DNA of 64,000 nt from Anaeramoeba flamelloides (Eukaryota > Metamonada > Anaeramoebidae). The DNA is taken from NCBI GenBank assembly GCA_027625915.1, contig JANTQA010000029.1, positions 9,672,001 through 9,736,000 on the forward strand, written 5' to 3'. Below the pieces are notes generated by a model that did not search any database, had not been told where the DNA came from, and saw only the letters and a list, made by a program, of their open reading frames with translations. A program made the position numbers and the translations under genes. Below, in pieces: positions 11,421 through 22,367 of the stretch. How positions within the stretch are numbered: position 1 is the stretch's first letter; the number at the start of each line of letters is the position of its first letter.

Positions 11421-12328
11421 AATATTGACAAATAAAGTTATAAAAAAACTCTTTATCGAGTTTAGTGATTCATTTTGTCTTGAATAAGCGATTTTTTCCA
11501 TGATGGATTGATCTTATTTTTTGTTTTTAGTCAAGTTCTCAATTCAAAATCCTCTTACTTGATATTTGAATTATAAATGTGATGGAATTTTCACTTCATT
11601 TTCAAGATTCCTTTTTATAAATAGAGTACCAAAACAAGTAAGTAGTAATTTGTGGTTTTGTTTGAAATCGGAAAATTGAAAAGGAAGTGAAAATTTGAGA
11701 AATATTGAATTTGGCGAAAAACGGCAACGGCGAAATTTGGCAAATTGAACTTTTATTTTTAAAGTTAAATTTCAATCAATTTATTGTATTGCTTTGTTGG
11801 TTATTTGAGATATATCTATCGTTTAAATGAAATTCCGATAAAAATCCTATAAGTAATTGTTGAGAAAATAAATAAAATAAAAACGCCAAAAGTTGGTTTT
11901 TATATGTTTTTTGCCAAATATTTTCTAGTTGGAGAAAACTAATTTTTGATAATTCCGATTTTTTTTCTTAAATTTTGATATTTATAAGACTTTCTTGATT
12001 TCAATTGAGTTAAATTCTGAATATTTTGGAATTATTTTGATCAAAAATCAATTTACAAGCAATATTTTATCAAAATTTTTCATAAATAATGTAAAAATAT
12101 TGATTATTTATTTGATAATTTTGATTTTTAACATATATTTAAGACTAGTAAATTTAGTCAATTTGAAATTATTTTAATCAAAATAATAATTTATATTTTA
12201 GAAAACTCAAAATCTTCTAATATTTGTCAAAATATTTTGATAAATTTCAATATTTTGTATAGATTAGTCATAAATATATGTTAAAAATCAAAATTATCAA
12301 ATAAATAATCAATATTTATACATTATTA

Positions 12329-12525
12329 CAGTCAGTTTCACTTTTAAGGCACAAACTTTCAACGAAATTTAAGGCACAAAAAAATCTCAAATTAAAGCAC
12401 AAAATTTGGAATTTTTTTTTTTACAATTTATTTTTACTAGAATTTGAATTGTGTGCTTTAATTTGAGATTTTTTTTGTGCCTTAAATTTCGTTGAAAGTT
12501 TTTGCCTTAAAAGTGAAACTGACTG
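12329..12525. mobile_element. MITE family B, copy 1 (inside E)
   Basis: 197 bp, ends CAGTCAGTTTCACTTTTAAG and its complement, TA on both sides. Each arm has spaced AAGGCACAAA motifs. Nearly perfect palindrome. Confidence 0.9.
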
Positions 12526-12643
12526 TATGTGAAATTTAGACAAAATAATGCTTGAAAATTGATTTTTGATCAAAATATCACTCAAATTATAATAATAATA
12601 TACAAAATATTGAAATTTACTCACGAAATTTTGACAAATATTA

Positions 12644-12840
12644 CAGTTAGTTTCACTTTTAAGGCAAAAACTTTCAACGAAATTTAAGGCACAAAAAAAA
12701 TCTCAAATTAAAGCACACAATTCAAATTCTAGTAAAAATAAATTGTAAAAAAAAAAATTCCAAATTTTGTGCTTTAATTTGAGATTTTTTTGTGCCTTAA
12801 ATTTCGTTGAAAGTTTGTGCCTTAAAAGTGAAACTGACTG
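12644..12840. mobile_element. MITE family B, copy 2 (inside E)
   Basis: 197 bp, same structure as the copy 120 bases upstream and very similar to it, but read in the opposite orientation in its centre. TA on both sides. Confidence 0.9.
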
Positions 12841-13389
12841 TACATTTTTTTGAGTTATCTAAAATATCAAATTATAATTTTGATTAAAAAAATTTCAAAT
12901 TGACTAAATTTACTAGTCTTAAATATATGTTAAAAATCAAAATTATCAAATAAATAATCAATATTTTTACATTATTTATGAAAAATTTTGATAAAATATT
13001 GCTTGTAAATTGATTTTTGATCAAAATAATTCCAAAATATTCAGAATTTAACTCAATTGAAATCAAGAAAGTCTTATAAATATCAAAATTTACGAGAAAA
13101 AATCGGAATTATCAAAAATTAGTTTTCTCCAACTAGAAAATCTTTGGCAAAAAACATGTAAAAACCGACTTTTGGCGTTTTTATTTTATTTATTTTCTCA
13201 ACAATTACTTATAGGATTTTTATCGGAATTTCATTTAAACGATAGATATATCTCAAATAACCAACAAAGCAATACAATAAATTGATTGAAATTTAACTTT
13301 AAAAATAAAAGTTCAATTTGCCAAATTTCGCCAATTTATAACATATCCGAAAATTTTTTGCCGTTTAGAATTCAAATACCAGCAAAACT

Positions 13390-14095
13390 TTTATACCCCA
13401 AAAAAACAAAAACATAAACCTTTTCGATTCAAATACCCTTCTCATACCATTGCTTAAAAATCAAGAATTTTTGTTACCAAGTACATCCACCTCACTGTCA
13501 GGTGTTTTCGTTTTTCAAAGTCTTTGAGAAATAATAATAGTTTTCAAAATAAATTAAGAAGGCTTTTTTAGAGAGAAGTGTTGTTCATGATTCAAAAATC
13601 TGTGTAGAAAAGTCAAAATTTTATGCTTTACTACGAGCACAGCACCAAAAGCAATTCAGGTATATTGTTTGTCATTTGCTGACTCATTTTTTGCACAACC
13701 AATCAACAATACTTTGCACTTTTAAGATCCAAACTTCAAGCAAAACAAGATCCAATCACCATACTGTCGACCACCAACACCACCCAAAAACCCAAGTTCA
13801 AAAACAATAAAAAGCCTTTATACTCAATATTGCGAGATAAAAACTAAATCAAATTAAATAAAACAACAAATCAAAATCAAAAGCAACAAAGAATAATTGA
13901 AAAGAAGAAATCTCTCAAAAAAACAAAATCGATCAACACATATTTGATGATCTTTGATCAAAAAAAGTTAAATCAAATAAACTAAAAAAACGAAGATTGA
14001 ATAATGTTGGAATACACAGTCAATATATTTCTCTTTTGTATTTGTGATTGATCCAAATAATCTTTTGTGATTATAAAACCAATTTTTGTTTATGG
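13390..14095. other. C-richer stretch without recognised gene
   Basis: Between two MITEs, the plus strand from about 13.43 to 13.98 kb is unusually rich in C and A (for example CCACCAACACCACCC near 13780) and less AT-rich than its surroundings. This is the composition of 5' leaders before genes in this window. A candidate ATG follows at about 14004 but its frame is short. I cannot call a gene. Confidence 0.3.
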
Positions 14096-14096
14096 A

Positions 14097-14500
14097 ACAG
14101 ATGTGCCAAAATGATTTGGAAATTTTTGATGTTTTTTTTTTTTTTGATAAAATGGTGATTTCTACATTAACTGTAATACTTTTTTGATATTTGATCCAAG
14201 GTTCATGAAACTTGCCAATATATTTGATGTTTTAATTGTCAACAAATATCATTTAATAAACGATTGGAGATGTTTGGGTTTTTTGATTTTTGAAAAGGAG
14301 TATTTTCGATATTCATTTGATATTTCTACTTCCAAACCACTTTCTTTGCTTTTTAAATGAAATAGAATACTACTTAAAACATAGATATATGGTAAACCCT
14401 ACTCCTGGTCACATATCTGAAAAGTATCATAGTTTTTGAAAAAATCACAATTTTAAAAAAAAATCATCAAAAATTTTTAAAACCATTTTGGTACATCACT
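14097..14500. mobile_element. MITE family G, copy 2
   Basis: Ends GTGCCAAAATGATTTGGAAA and complement ACCATTTTGGTAC. Same body as the 11.0-kb copy, with small differences. Confidence 0.8.
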
Positions 14501-14835
14501 AGTTTGATATATAAAAGTGGAAAAAAAAGTTAGAAAAAACTACCACTTTAATTATCATTTCATTCCTGCAATCGACTTTATTCATAATACAACCAAGCTC
14601 CCAGTTCTTAAAAATCTTGGAGGTTGCCATATTTATTGTTGCTAATAGTACTACGATTTTTAAAAGTCTCGTCTTGATTTTAGAAAAGGTATTTTAGGCT
14701 AAAAGATTCTAAAATAAACGTAAAAATTATCAAGACTTTTTAAAATAAAAAACAACTTCAATTCCGTATTTTGGTGTTTCAACAATGAAAACGATTTCAA
14801 AAACACAACCATTTGAATTGTTTCTAATTTGATTA

Positions 14836-15032
14836 CAGTCAGTTTCACTTTTAAGGAACAAACTTTCAACGAAATTTAAGACACAAAAAAAATCTCAAAT
14901 TAAGGCACAAAATTTGGAATTTTTTTTATTACAATTTTTTTACTAGAATCTGAATTTTGTGCCTTAATTCGAGATTTTTTTTTGTGCCTTAAATTTCGTT
15001 GAAAGTTTGTGCCTTAAAAGTGGAACTGACTG
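14836..15032. mobile_element. MITE family B, copy 3
   Basis: 197 bp, TA-flanked, inverted ends CAGTCAGTTTCAC and GTGGAACTGACTG, repeated AAGGCACAAA-type motifs in both arms. Confidence 0.9.
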
Positions 15033-16266
15033 TACGAATCGAAAATGACTCAGTTTTTAATTTGTGTATTATAATTTTTTACAAAAATTTCTATAAAGCA
15101 ATACTTTTATCACCAAATATTACTTCTATCCTCTGTCTCGGGCAAGGAGGAAAAATGATGAATGTGTAACATTTTAAAAATCAGAGAAAACTCCATCTCT
15201 AAAGATTTAAGATTTTAAACTCCCATGGCAAAGTCTTTTGAAAATTTGAATAAATACTTTGATGTTATTCCACGAAAACCCGAAAATTAAACGAGAAATA
15301 AGATTGAAACTTAATCATTGAAGTAAATTAGAATTATTAGATTCCATGGAATCAAATGATATTTTTTTTTACTTCAACAATAAGTTTCAATTATTTATTG
15401 TTTAACTATGCTTTCTTGTGGAATCACACCACACTCAAAATTTAATAATTAAATTAGTTGGAGTTTTTTTCATAAAACAATCATTCTCAAAAATTAAAAA
15501 TTACAAAAAAATGATTAATAATTTGAGGTTTTTCTTCAAAAATATTTTAGTTTTAATCATCTTATCATCAAATCCTTTCCTTTTAATGTTTATTACTCTT
15601 CAGACAATTATTTGACTTTGAAACGGAAACAAACTAATCTTTTTTAAAATTTTAGAGTTTTGGAACCAATTTTTAATTGAATTTTTGTCTTGATTACAGA
15701 GAATCAGAAAATTTTAATTTTTACTATTTGTAAGAAAATTCAAATTTTCAAAGATACAAAAACAAGCAGAAAATGTCTGACAAAAACCAATTTCATTTTG
15801 CTTCACAATTTTAAATTTTTGTATTTGAGATTCTCAAAATTCCAAAAATGGAATCGATTTGGAAAATCTGTTTCGCTTTCTTTTTCCATTTGCTTTTAAA
15901 AATTCGAGGAAGAACCAATTTAAATTTTCAGCATCGCTTGACTCAAGCACGTTTCAAAGATAACAGATCGTACTAAACATACACAGATGTATTTTTGGAT
16001 CTGATTGCCAAATTCAGAGAAGAGTGATTAAAGCAAGAAAAACAAAAAAGCCTGTTTTATTTTTTATTTTATTTTGATTGCAATAACATACGTCAAAAAA
16101 TTAGAAATTAAAAATTATTCTGTTTGATGAAAATTAATCGATGTAATATAATGGTAAGCCAAACCAATGTTGAGAATGACGAAGATTTGCGAAAGGGAAA
16201 ATATAACAAAAATGTGAGAAAAAAAATATTAAAAAACCATTTGTTGTTTTTCGTTTCGAAAAGATC
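15033..16266. other. intergenic between MITE B and SPRY gene
   Basis: Contains a small palindrome at about 15283-15396 (GATTGAAACTTAATC against AATAAGTTTCAATT) and short AT-rich open frames. A segment near 15930-15980 is more gene-like in composition, but no frame there is longer than about 15 codons. Nothing further recognised. Confidence 0.4.
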
Positions 16267-16561
16267 TTACATAATTGTGACACGATCGTTTTTATAGTTA
16301 AGGTCACAACTAAGAACAAAAATCCCTGTAAAATTGGACCATGCTGTGCGGAAAACTTTTTCGTTCTTTTGGAAAACGAGTTTTTTCTCATCAAAATCAA
16401 TTATAATTCCCAAAATGTCGCCCGTTTGCATTTTCTCGCCATAAGTCTTATTTTCAGTTCCTCTTACCCAGATCCCTCCTTCGCGTAAATTGTAGACGCA
16501 ATTATTTCCTGAATTTGAGTATACGCTAGTTGAGTTGTTGTTGTGTTCACAGATTCCAATC
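16267..16561 (-). CDS. SPRY-domain protein, exon 2
   Basis: Second exon of a small SPRY protein. It continues as MIGICEHNNNSTSVYSNSGN, then EGGIWVRGTENKTYGEKMQT and GDILGIIIDFDEKKLVFQKN, and ends NDRVTIM with TAA. GDxxGxxxDFxxxxLxFxKN is the hallmark of the second half of a SPRY fold. The acceptor is CTCAG before GATTGG, and the split ATG codon joins in frame with exon 1. The final codons overlap a GTAAGA-like donor, so a further short 3' exon is possible; none was found. See exon 1 for the whole protein. Confidence 0.88.
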
Positions 16562-16725
16562 CTGAGATTATATTAAAACCAAAATTATTGAATGAAAATT
16601 GCAAACAAAAAATTAAATTTTAAAAGTTTGACATTCAGAATCAAAAGAAAAAGTAAAAACAATAAAAAAAACAATAACAAAAACAAAACCAAAAACAAAA
16701 ACAAAACCAAAAACAAAGCACTTAC
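16562..16725 (-). other. SPRY gene intron (164 bp)
   Basis: GTAAGT donor and CTCAG acceptor. Includes a CAAAAAC-type simple repeat at about 16655-16718 (plus strand). Much shorter than the G-alpha introns. Confidence 0.85.
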
Positions 16726-16946
16726 ATCAAAGAATTACTTCCTGAATTCTCATGAGATTCTATTTTTATGCGGAAGTGGTATCTTCCTCCTTCTGAAGAA
16801 TCCATTTTCAATGTTCCTTTAAGATTTTTCCATCCTCCCGTGGAAAAACTCACAGTTCTGTTGTCATTTGAAAGTGTCATTCCAGATTTAATTGTTGACT
16901 TATTCCATTCGTCATGGGCGTATGGCTGATCAGCTTCACAAGACAT
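16726..16946 (-). CDS. SPRY-domain protein, exon 1
   Basis: Opens MSCEADQPYAHDEWNKSTIK at the first ATG; there is no ATG upstream in frame before a stop. With exon 2 the protein is 171 residues, almost exactly one SPRY domain: strand pairs VSFSTGGW and GRYHFRIKIES in exon 1, the GDILGIIID block in exon 2. SPRY domains bind peptides and usually accompany RING, SOCS, RanBPM or kelch partners; here the domain stands alone, so the partner and process are unknown. No signal peptide or membrane helix, so likely cytosolic. Two exons join in phase 2. Confidence 0.88.
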
Positions 16947-17085
16947 TGTCAAATTTTAAAAGATATTTTTGAAAAAATGATTTCAATTTGGTATATTTTG
17001 CTAATGTCTCTCTTCAGCCCAATTGCATTCGATAAAAATATTGGGTTTTTTCTGAGTTCTGAATGATTTACAATTTTAATTTTGG

Positions 17086-17270
17086 TATTACTGGTCTTTG
17101 AATTAGAAATGGGAAAAATTTTCACTTCATTGTCAATTTCCTTTTTCAAAAATAGAAACCGAAATATAATCTACTTTTCTACTTTGAGAACACTATTTAT
17201 AAATGAAAAATGTGCCAAAATAATTGAAAATTTCTTCCCATTTAGAATTCAAATACCAGTACCTATTCAA
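17086..17270. mobile_element. MITE family F, copy 2
   Basis: About 185 bp, from TACTGGTCTTTGAATTAG to CATTTAGAATTCAAATACCAG, with TTCACTTCATTGTCAATTTC just inside. It lies about 140 bp upstream of the SPRY start codon. Confidence 0.65.
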
Positions 17271-17597
17271 GCACGATTTCACATTAAAAACTGGATTTAA
17301 CTATTTTTAATCCAAATTTAACTGCAAGTTTCAAGGACTCTTGTCAAATACTGTTCTTTTGATCCAGACCCAAGTGAAGGATTGTCACTCAAAATGATCT
17401 TTTGAAATTTCTCTTCATTTCATTGGCAAAATCCAATCCATGTTTTTGACTAATAAATAGGTTCAATTGTCACTTAAATTTTATTTCAATTTCCTTGTAA
17501 AAATATAGACTATAATTCCAAAGAAAGTACGCTTTCGTTTGGGACTCTCTTGTATCAAAATAAATCTATAGAAATGAAAGTGAAAATTTGAATATAT

Positions 17598-18086
17598 AGT
17601 AGGGAAAAAAATCCCGGACATGAAAAAATTCCCTTACAAGATTTTTAATTGTAGGTATTAGTAAAATATTTGTCTAATTTCAATGAAATCCTTATTATAA
17701 ATAACCAATTTTTTTATGAGATTAGTAATAAACCTACCTAAAGTCCATCAAAGTAAGGTGTCTCTAGAATACTTGAGTTATTGTTTGATAGCCATATGTT
17801 GATCAACTTTTTTTGAAAAACAATCGAGTTTTATTGAGGTTTACTAGAGTTTGGAAAATGATAATTTTTCTTCTTGTTTTTTGATTGATTGAATGGTGTT
17901 TTGAACAAGTGTGATTTCATCAATCATCATTCTAATAAGTGGGTAAGTTATAATTGAAAAAGTTCGATTCTTAAAAAAAAGGAATTTGATTGTAAATAAA
18001 TGAAATTACACAATAATTTTACTAATATTTACAATTAAAAATCTTGTTCGGGATTTTTTTCATGTCCGGTATTTTTTTCACTGCTC
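17598..18086 (+). mobile_element. MITE family D, uninterrupted reference copy
   Basis: About 485 bp with inverted ends (AAAATCCCGGACATGAAAAA at the left; TTTTTTCATGTCCGGTATTT at the right). This copy shows the undisturbed order of segments that are split by insertions at 6.4-7.6 kb. No coding capacity. Confidence 0.85.
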
Positions 18087-19065
18087 TATTTGAATTTTGT
18101 CAACCAAAAGAAGGGCTATTTCACAATACCCTTTTGGGTATCAGGTCACCCCTTGAGTATGGTGAATATTCACCGTAAATGATTAGACCCTTAAATAGTT
18201 TTTCCAATTCAAAAAATCAAACCACCGATAAATTCAAATATATTTAATAAAATTTTTTGTTCAATTTCCCATTTTATAATCTCAGATCTCAACTTTTAAA
18301 ACAACTCAAGAGAAAGAACCTTTTGAAACACAACCAATTTTACAAAGTTTTTTAACATTTAAAAGAATAAAATACTTTCTTCAAAGTTTGTGTAAAAAAT
18401 TTGTAAAATGGAAAATGAAGTAAAAATTTTCAGATATTTATTTGAATTTATCAGTTTACTAATTTGATTGTAGCAGTAATAATTACTATTCATTTTGGAA
18501 ATTGAAATAAAAATTTTCATTTATTAATTGGAAAATAACAGTAATAAAAATAAAGTGTAAAAGAGGATTCTCAATTCCAAAATTATAAATTTTAAAAAAA
18601 AAATCATCTTTTCTTATTTTTATATTTCCAAATGGTTTTAAAATTTTATTAATTTTAAAAAAAATTGTTTTCAAAAGTATAGAATCAATTTAATTTGATT
18701 TAATCTGATTTGTGGTTATTTAGTAACCCTCTGAATTTGACCAAGTAAGGATTTGTGTAATATTCTTATGATAAAAATAACTCATTTGAAAAAGGAAAAA
18801 AAAGAAAAAAAAAATCGCCTAGATCGAAAAAAGCGCCAAAGTGGAACTCTTCTGAAACTAACATATTTGTCTTCAAAATTATTTATTCTAACTGGTTAAA
18901 TTAGTAATTGAGTCTAACTCTCTCACACTTTAACCTAGAAATGTTCTTGTTTTTAATATTAATTTTTTGAGATCAATAGTACATCACAATTTATTTATTT
19001 TTAATAATTTTTATTAGGTGCTCATAAAAATTGACCAACAATTTCAATTTCTACTGCAAATTATA
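18087..19065. other. intergenic, no gene seen
   Basis: AT-rich sequence with short unsupported open frames. Between about 18.10 and 18.22 kb composition is less extreme but no frame is longer than about 20 codons. Confidence 0.4.
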
Positions 19066-19238
19066 AAATAAAAAGATCAAAATTTTCATTCAGCTTTCGA
19101 AAAAACCTATTAAAGAATTAATGGCAATGATCAAAAAATCCAATTCTAAAAAAGATACATTAATAATTAAAGCTGAAATTATAGAATAAAAAAATAGAAA
19201 TGTTATACGATTTATAAATCTTTTTTTGGAAAGTTGTA

Positions 19239-20166
19239 CTCTAGTCAAAATAAAGCGTGCAAAAAAATTTAATGCTTGTTTCAAAATAAAAAGGTTTTTT
19301 TTTGTTATAGAAGACCTATACATTAACCAATCATAGAAACTGATAATAAACCCTTAAAAAAATATGGTATTGGTTTCTTAAAGTTCTATTATTTAAAAAG
19401 AAATAATAAAAATGAAGGATCAAATTGCAAAATTTATCTCAAAAAATAGAGTAAATTTTTTTGAAAATTTTTATCATCGTTGAGAGAAAAATGTTGGACA
19501 GAGAAAAATAGTTGGACAGCATTTTTAATTGGGAACATTACTAAAATTGATTTTTAATTTCAATTCTTTGTGAAATAACTAAAGAAAATAACAATAATCT
19601 AATTATTAGAATAAGGATTAATGTAATTGGACTTTTTCAAAACGTCTTCTCTTATAATCTAAAGCAAGTTTAAAAATTACCATTTTCAGAATTAAAAATA
19701 AACTTTACTAAAACTTGGATTTTTGTTAAAATAACAAGATCTACTTTAGTTATCAACCTTTCAAATCAGTATTCTACACACACCACAGATTAATGAACTG
19801 GTAACACATTTAAACCTGGATTTATATAAAATTCACCTAGTTATCAATTGGATTTGATTTTGATTTTTCTAATGTTCCCAATGAAAAATGCTGTCAAACC
19901 ATTTTTCTGTTTCCAACATTTTTCTCTCAAAAGTCATCAAAAAATCCAAAAAAAATTGAGAATATTATGGAAAATTTTCAACTAATTACCTTAATAATTT
20001 AATTTTTACTCAAAATAACCAGACCTCTACTATCAAAATTGATTTTAACTTAGGTATATTATTTGGTTGTATTTGGATGTTGCCTTGGTACAAGAAGAAA
20101 AAAAAGCACGGATAATATTTTGAAACACGGATTATAGTCTTTGTGTATGTATTATTTTGATCACTG
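19239..20166 (+). mobile_element. MITE family C, copy split by element I
   Basis: Same ends and inner landmarks as the 478-bp copy at 7 kb (AAAGCGTGC near the left, GGATGTTGCCTTGGTACAAG near the right), expanded to 928 bp by about 450 bp of unrelated sequence in the middle. Confidence 0.85.
19479..19932. mobile_element. MITE family I (inside C)
   Basis: Inverted ends TTGAGAGAAAAATGTTGGAC and CCAACATTTTTCTCTCAA, with AATTGGGAACATTAC against AATGTTCCCAAT inside. Imperfect direct repeat TCATC on both sides of the insertion, so the duplication is longer than the TA of families A-C; an hAT-like origin is possible. Confidence 0.75.
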
Positions 20167-20499
20167 TATCAAAATTTTGTTCCATTTATTTTGCTAAAAA
20201 TAATATTTCAGAAATTCAAATGTCACACTCTAGCCTTGACCCTTACAAAATTAGTTTTTGATATTAGAAAGTATCCTCAATTATAATCATAATTATTCAC
20301 AAATACCTTTTATCAAAGTTCTTGGTAAGACTCTGGGAAGGGTAGGAAAACAAGCAAAATAACATACCTATACTATGTTACTCCAACAGACTTTATTTTG
20401 TCAAAGATATCACACTGATGAATTTCAAATCACAAAATAAATCAACATTTTTTTACAAGATCTTTTCAAAAGAATTCCCTTTATTGTGCTGGTTTTATT

Positions 20500-21176
20500 A
20501 TGGCTTACCAATTCACAATTTGCAAGACAATTTTTCTGTACTCACCAAAAAACGTCCAAGTCTTTCATCTTCACGAATTTGTTATCAACTTTCTTGTTGC
20601 TATTTATTTAATCCACCAAATCGTCAAAGGAAGGTTGAGGCATGTCATAAAAACACACAGGTTTTTAAAGATCTACCACATCATACTTTTTTTTTTGCTT
20701 GTTTGCTGTATGGTCAGCTCAATTCTGATGTCTTTTCGAGGATCTTCCAGGGAGACTGATTTCAAGGATAGCATCATTTATTTAACAATCTCTGTTTTAA
20801 TTTTTTGTGAGGTTACTCTTGTTGTTTTGCTTATTGTTGGAAGTAACCAATCTCAAAACCCATTAAAAAAAATTCTGATCATCGCCTTTCTCGTTTCTGC
20901 AATTTTTTTTCTTGTCCAAATGACACTACATTTCAATAATCTCTCTGTTTTTGTTCAACCAAACAAGAAAAATTCAGGTATTTTGTGGTTTGTATCAGAT
21001 TCTATATTCGCACTTCTTTATTTGGCAATCTTATTAGTTGCTTCCTTTTCTTTTTATCGATACAAATTGCCTTTAAAAGAAAATTTTTTTATTTATATTT
21101 TTTATTGCTTTACCTATAAGCTCTTATTTTTGGCATCAGAAATACTGTTAAGATTTGATACAGATTTTTCCTATTG
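20500..21176 (+). CDS. TPRA1-like seven-helix membrane protein, exon 1 (partial)
   Basis: Encodes 225 complete residues with six hydrophobic helices at about residues 27-43, 58-79, 91-113, 125-145, 162-186 and 196-217. Spacing and local motifs resemble the TPRA1 / plant CAND2 family of orphan seven-helix proteins: a WxVSD segment before helix 5, a PLKENFFIY segment before helix 6, then RFDTDF. The frame would stop at a TAA, but this overlaps a good donor (TATTG before GTAAGC), and the family has a seventh helix. I therefore end exon 1 at 21176 with a downstream exon I could not place; a hydrophobic open stretch at 21610-21705 is one weak candidate. The start is the first ATG; an upstream exon is possible. 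Likely in plasma or internal membrane; ligand unknown. The alternative is a 226-residue six-helix protein. Confidence 0.6.
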
Positions 21177-21939
21177 GTAAGCTTTTGTTTTTTTTTCGCT
21201 TTTTAATCCTGTAAAAAGATTTGATTTTTTTGTTTTTTCTTTGTATGATAAACATTTATATAACAAATTTTAAAGAAGATTAAAAGCTTTTGCGGATTTT
21301 TAAAACCAAATTGTTGGTGTTATTTAAATTCATTGGTTCTCCAAATTATTGACCAGTATGTAAAATAACCCATGTTTTCATTTCTGTTTGTGTTTTTAAA
21401 AAGATTAAAGTGTTTGTTTTTTTTTGGGACTTTTGGAGAATAAATGTAGTTTTCTCATTTGAAAAAATTGGGAAAGTTCTTAGAATTGATTCTTTGAAAT
21501 TCAGTTTCTATGGCTGTACTATTTGAAAAAAAAAAAATTCTTTGGACACAAAAGCAAAATCATTTTATCCCTGAAACTTGACGAAATTTTTAATGTATTA
21601 TTTTTTTTTTTTTTTGATCATCAGAAAAATTGTATTGTAATCTCTGTTATTTGTCAACAATCTTTGTTTTCATTTTTGCTTTTTACCATCAGTTGGTTTG
21701 ACTGAACGTTGTTATTAAACTGGTTATAAACCTTGGAGAGTCCTTTAGAGATTTGGCTTTTATGATAGACTTTAGTTTTTGCTGATTTTACAAAAATTGG
21801 CATTTAATGGAGCGACTCATTTTACCACATTCCAATATCCTCAGTTTCTTTGAGAAATTGAATCATTAAAATCATTTCTTGAAATAAAGACATTAGAATT
21901 TAAATCAAAAAAAAAAGAGTTTTCAGATATAATAGTCTT
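21177..21939 (+). other. probable intron or 3' flank of the TPRA1-like gene
   Basis: T-rich sequence after the GTAAGC donor. Contains short hydrophobic open stretches but none that continues the protein with a clean acceptor and phase. A segment at about 21.78-21.92 kb resembles the ends of the O element at 22.9 kb. Confidence 0.4.
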
Positions 21940-22362
21940 ACCCTTGTGGAAAAAAAATGAAACCCGGAAAAAAAGTGAAACACGATTTTTAATTGGCAAC
22001 ATTACTGAAAATGAAAAGTAAAATCAAAAAAAAAGAAGAAACCAATTAACTTCAAATAATAATCTATTATAATATTTTTAATCAATCCAACAAATCCAAT
22101 TTAAATCTACTTGATTTATCGAAATTGTTTGTGTTGTTTTGGAGATCTCAAAAATATTCAATTTTTTGAACAAATTTTTAATAATTGATCAATCAAAGAA
22201 AAGCCCATATAAAAGATAGTATTAAAAAAACTATAATTGTGGCGAATACTTCATTTTGTCTTTATTTATTTATTTATTCTTTTTTTAATTGATCTTACTT
22301 TAAATTTTCAGTAATGTTAACAATTAAAACCCAAGTTTCACTTTTTTTCCACAATGGTTATA
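21940..22362. mobile_element. MITE family H, copy 1
   Basis: Inverted ends: CCTTGTGGAAAAAAAATGAA at the left and CTTTTTTTCCACAATGG at the right, with AATTGGCAACATTAC against GTAATGTTAACAATT inside. About 420 bp. Other copies lie at about 40.39-40.80 and 52.68-53.03 kb. Confidence 0.8.
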
Positions 22363-22367
22363 TATAA

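Larger units (their letters stand above)
11709..13364. mobile_element. long inverted-repeat element E (about 1.65 kb)
   Basis: Two arms of about 500-600 bases are inverted copies, from GGCGAAATTTGGCAAATTG near 11730 to its complement CAATTTGCCAAATTTCGCC near 13315. The arms even contain the same 60-codon open frame on opposite strands (11995-12177 and 12884-13066), a by-product of the symmetry. Two family B elements sit in the central part. No transposase is visible, so it is a fold-back, non-autonomous element. Confidence 0.85.
11561..13385. mobile_element. MITE family F, split around palindrome E
   Basis: The left part (11561-11708) has the F start TTTCACTTCATTTTCAAG, and the right tip TTAGAATTCAAATACCAG appears at about 13365-13383. 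The space between is filled by palindrome E, suggesting E inserted into F. Inference from matching ends only. Confidence 0.45.
19066..20203. mobile_element. MITE family A, copy 4, interrupted by C and I
   Basis: Left end AAAATAAAAAGATCAAAATT at 19066. Its right end is split: GGAAAGTTG lies at 19228-19236 and TCAAAATTTTGTTCCATTTA resumes at 20169. The gap is exactly a TA-flanked family C element. Three generations are nested: A, then C in A, then I in C. Confidence 0.85.

Noticed and set aside
11995-13066. Two near-identical 60-codon frames on opposite strands
   Set aside because: They are the same sequence in the two arms of palindrome E, with AT-driven composition and no family signal.
13725-13815. 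Minus-strand piece reading GFLGGVGGRQYGDW as a G-alpha switch II
   Set aside because: It lies upstream of exon 1 of the gene, is bounded by stops about 30 codons apart and does not match DVGGQRxER.
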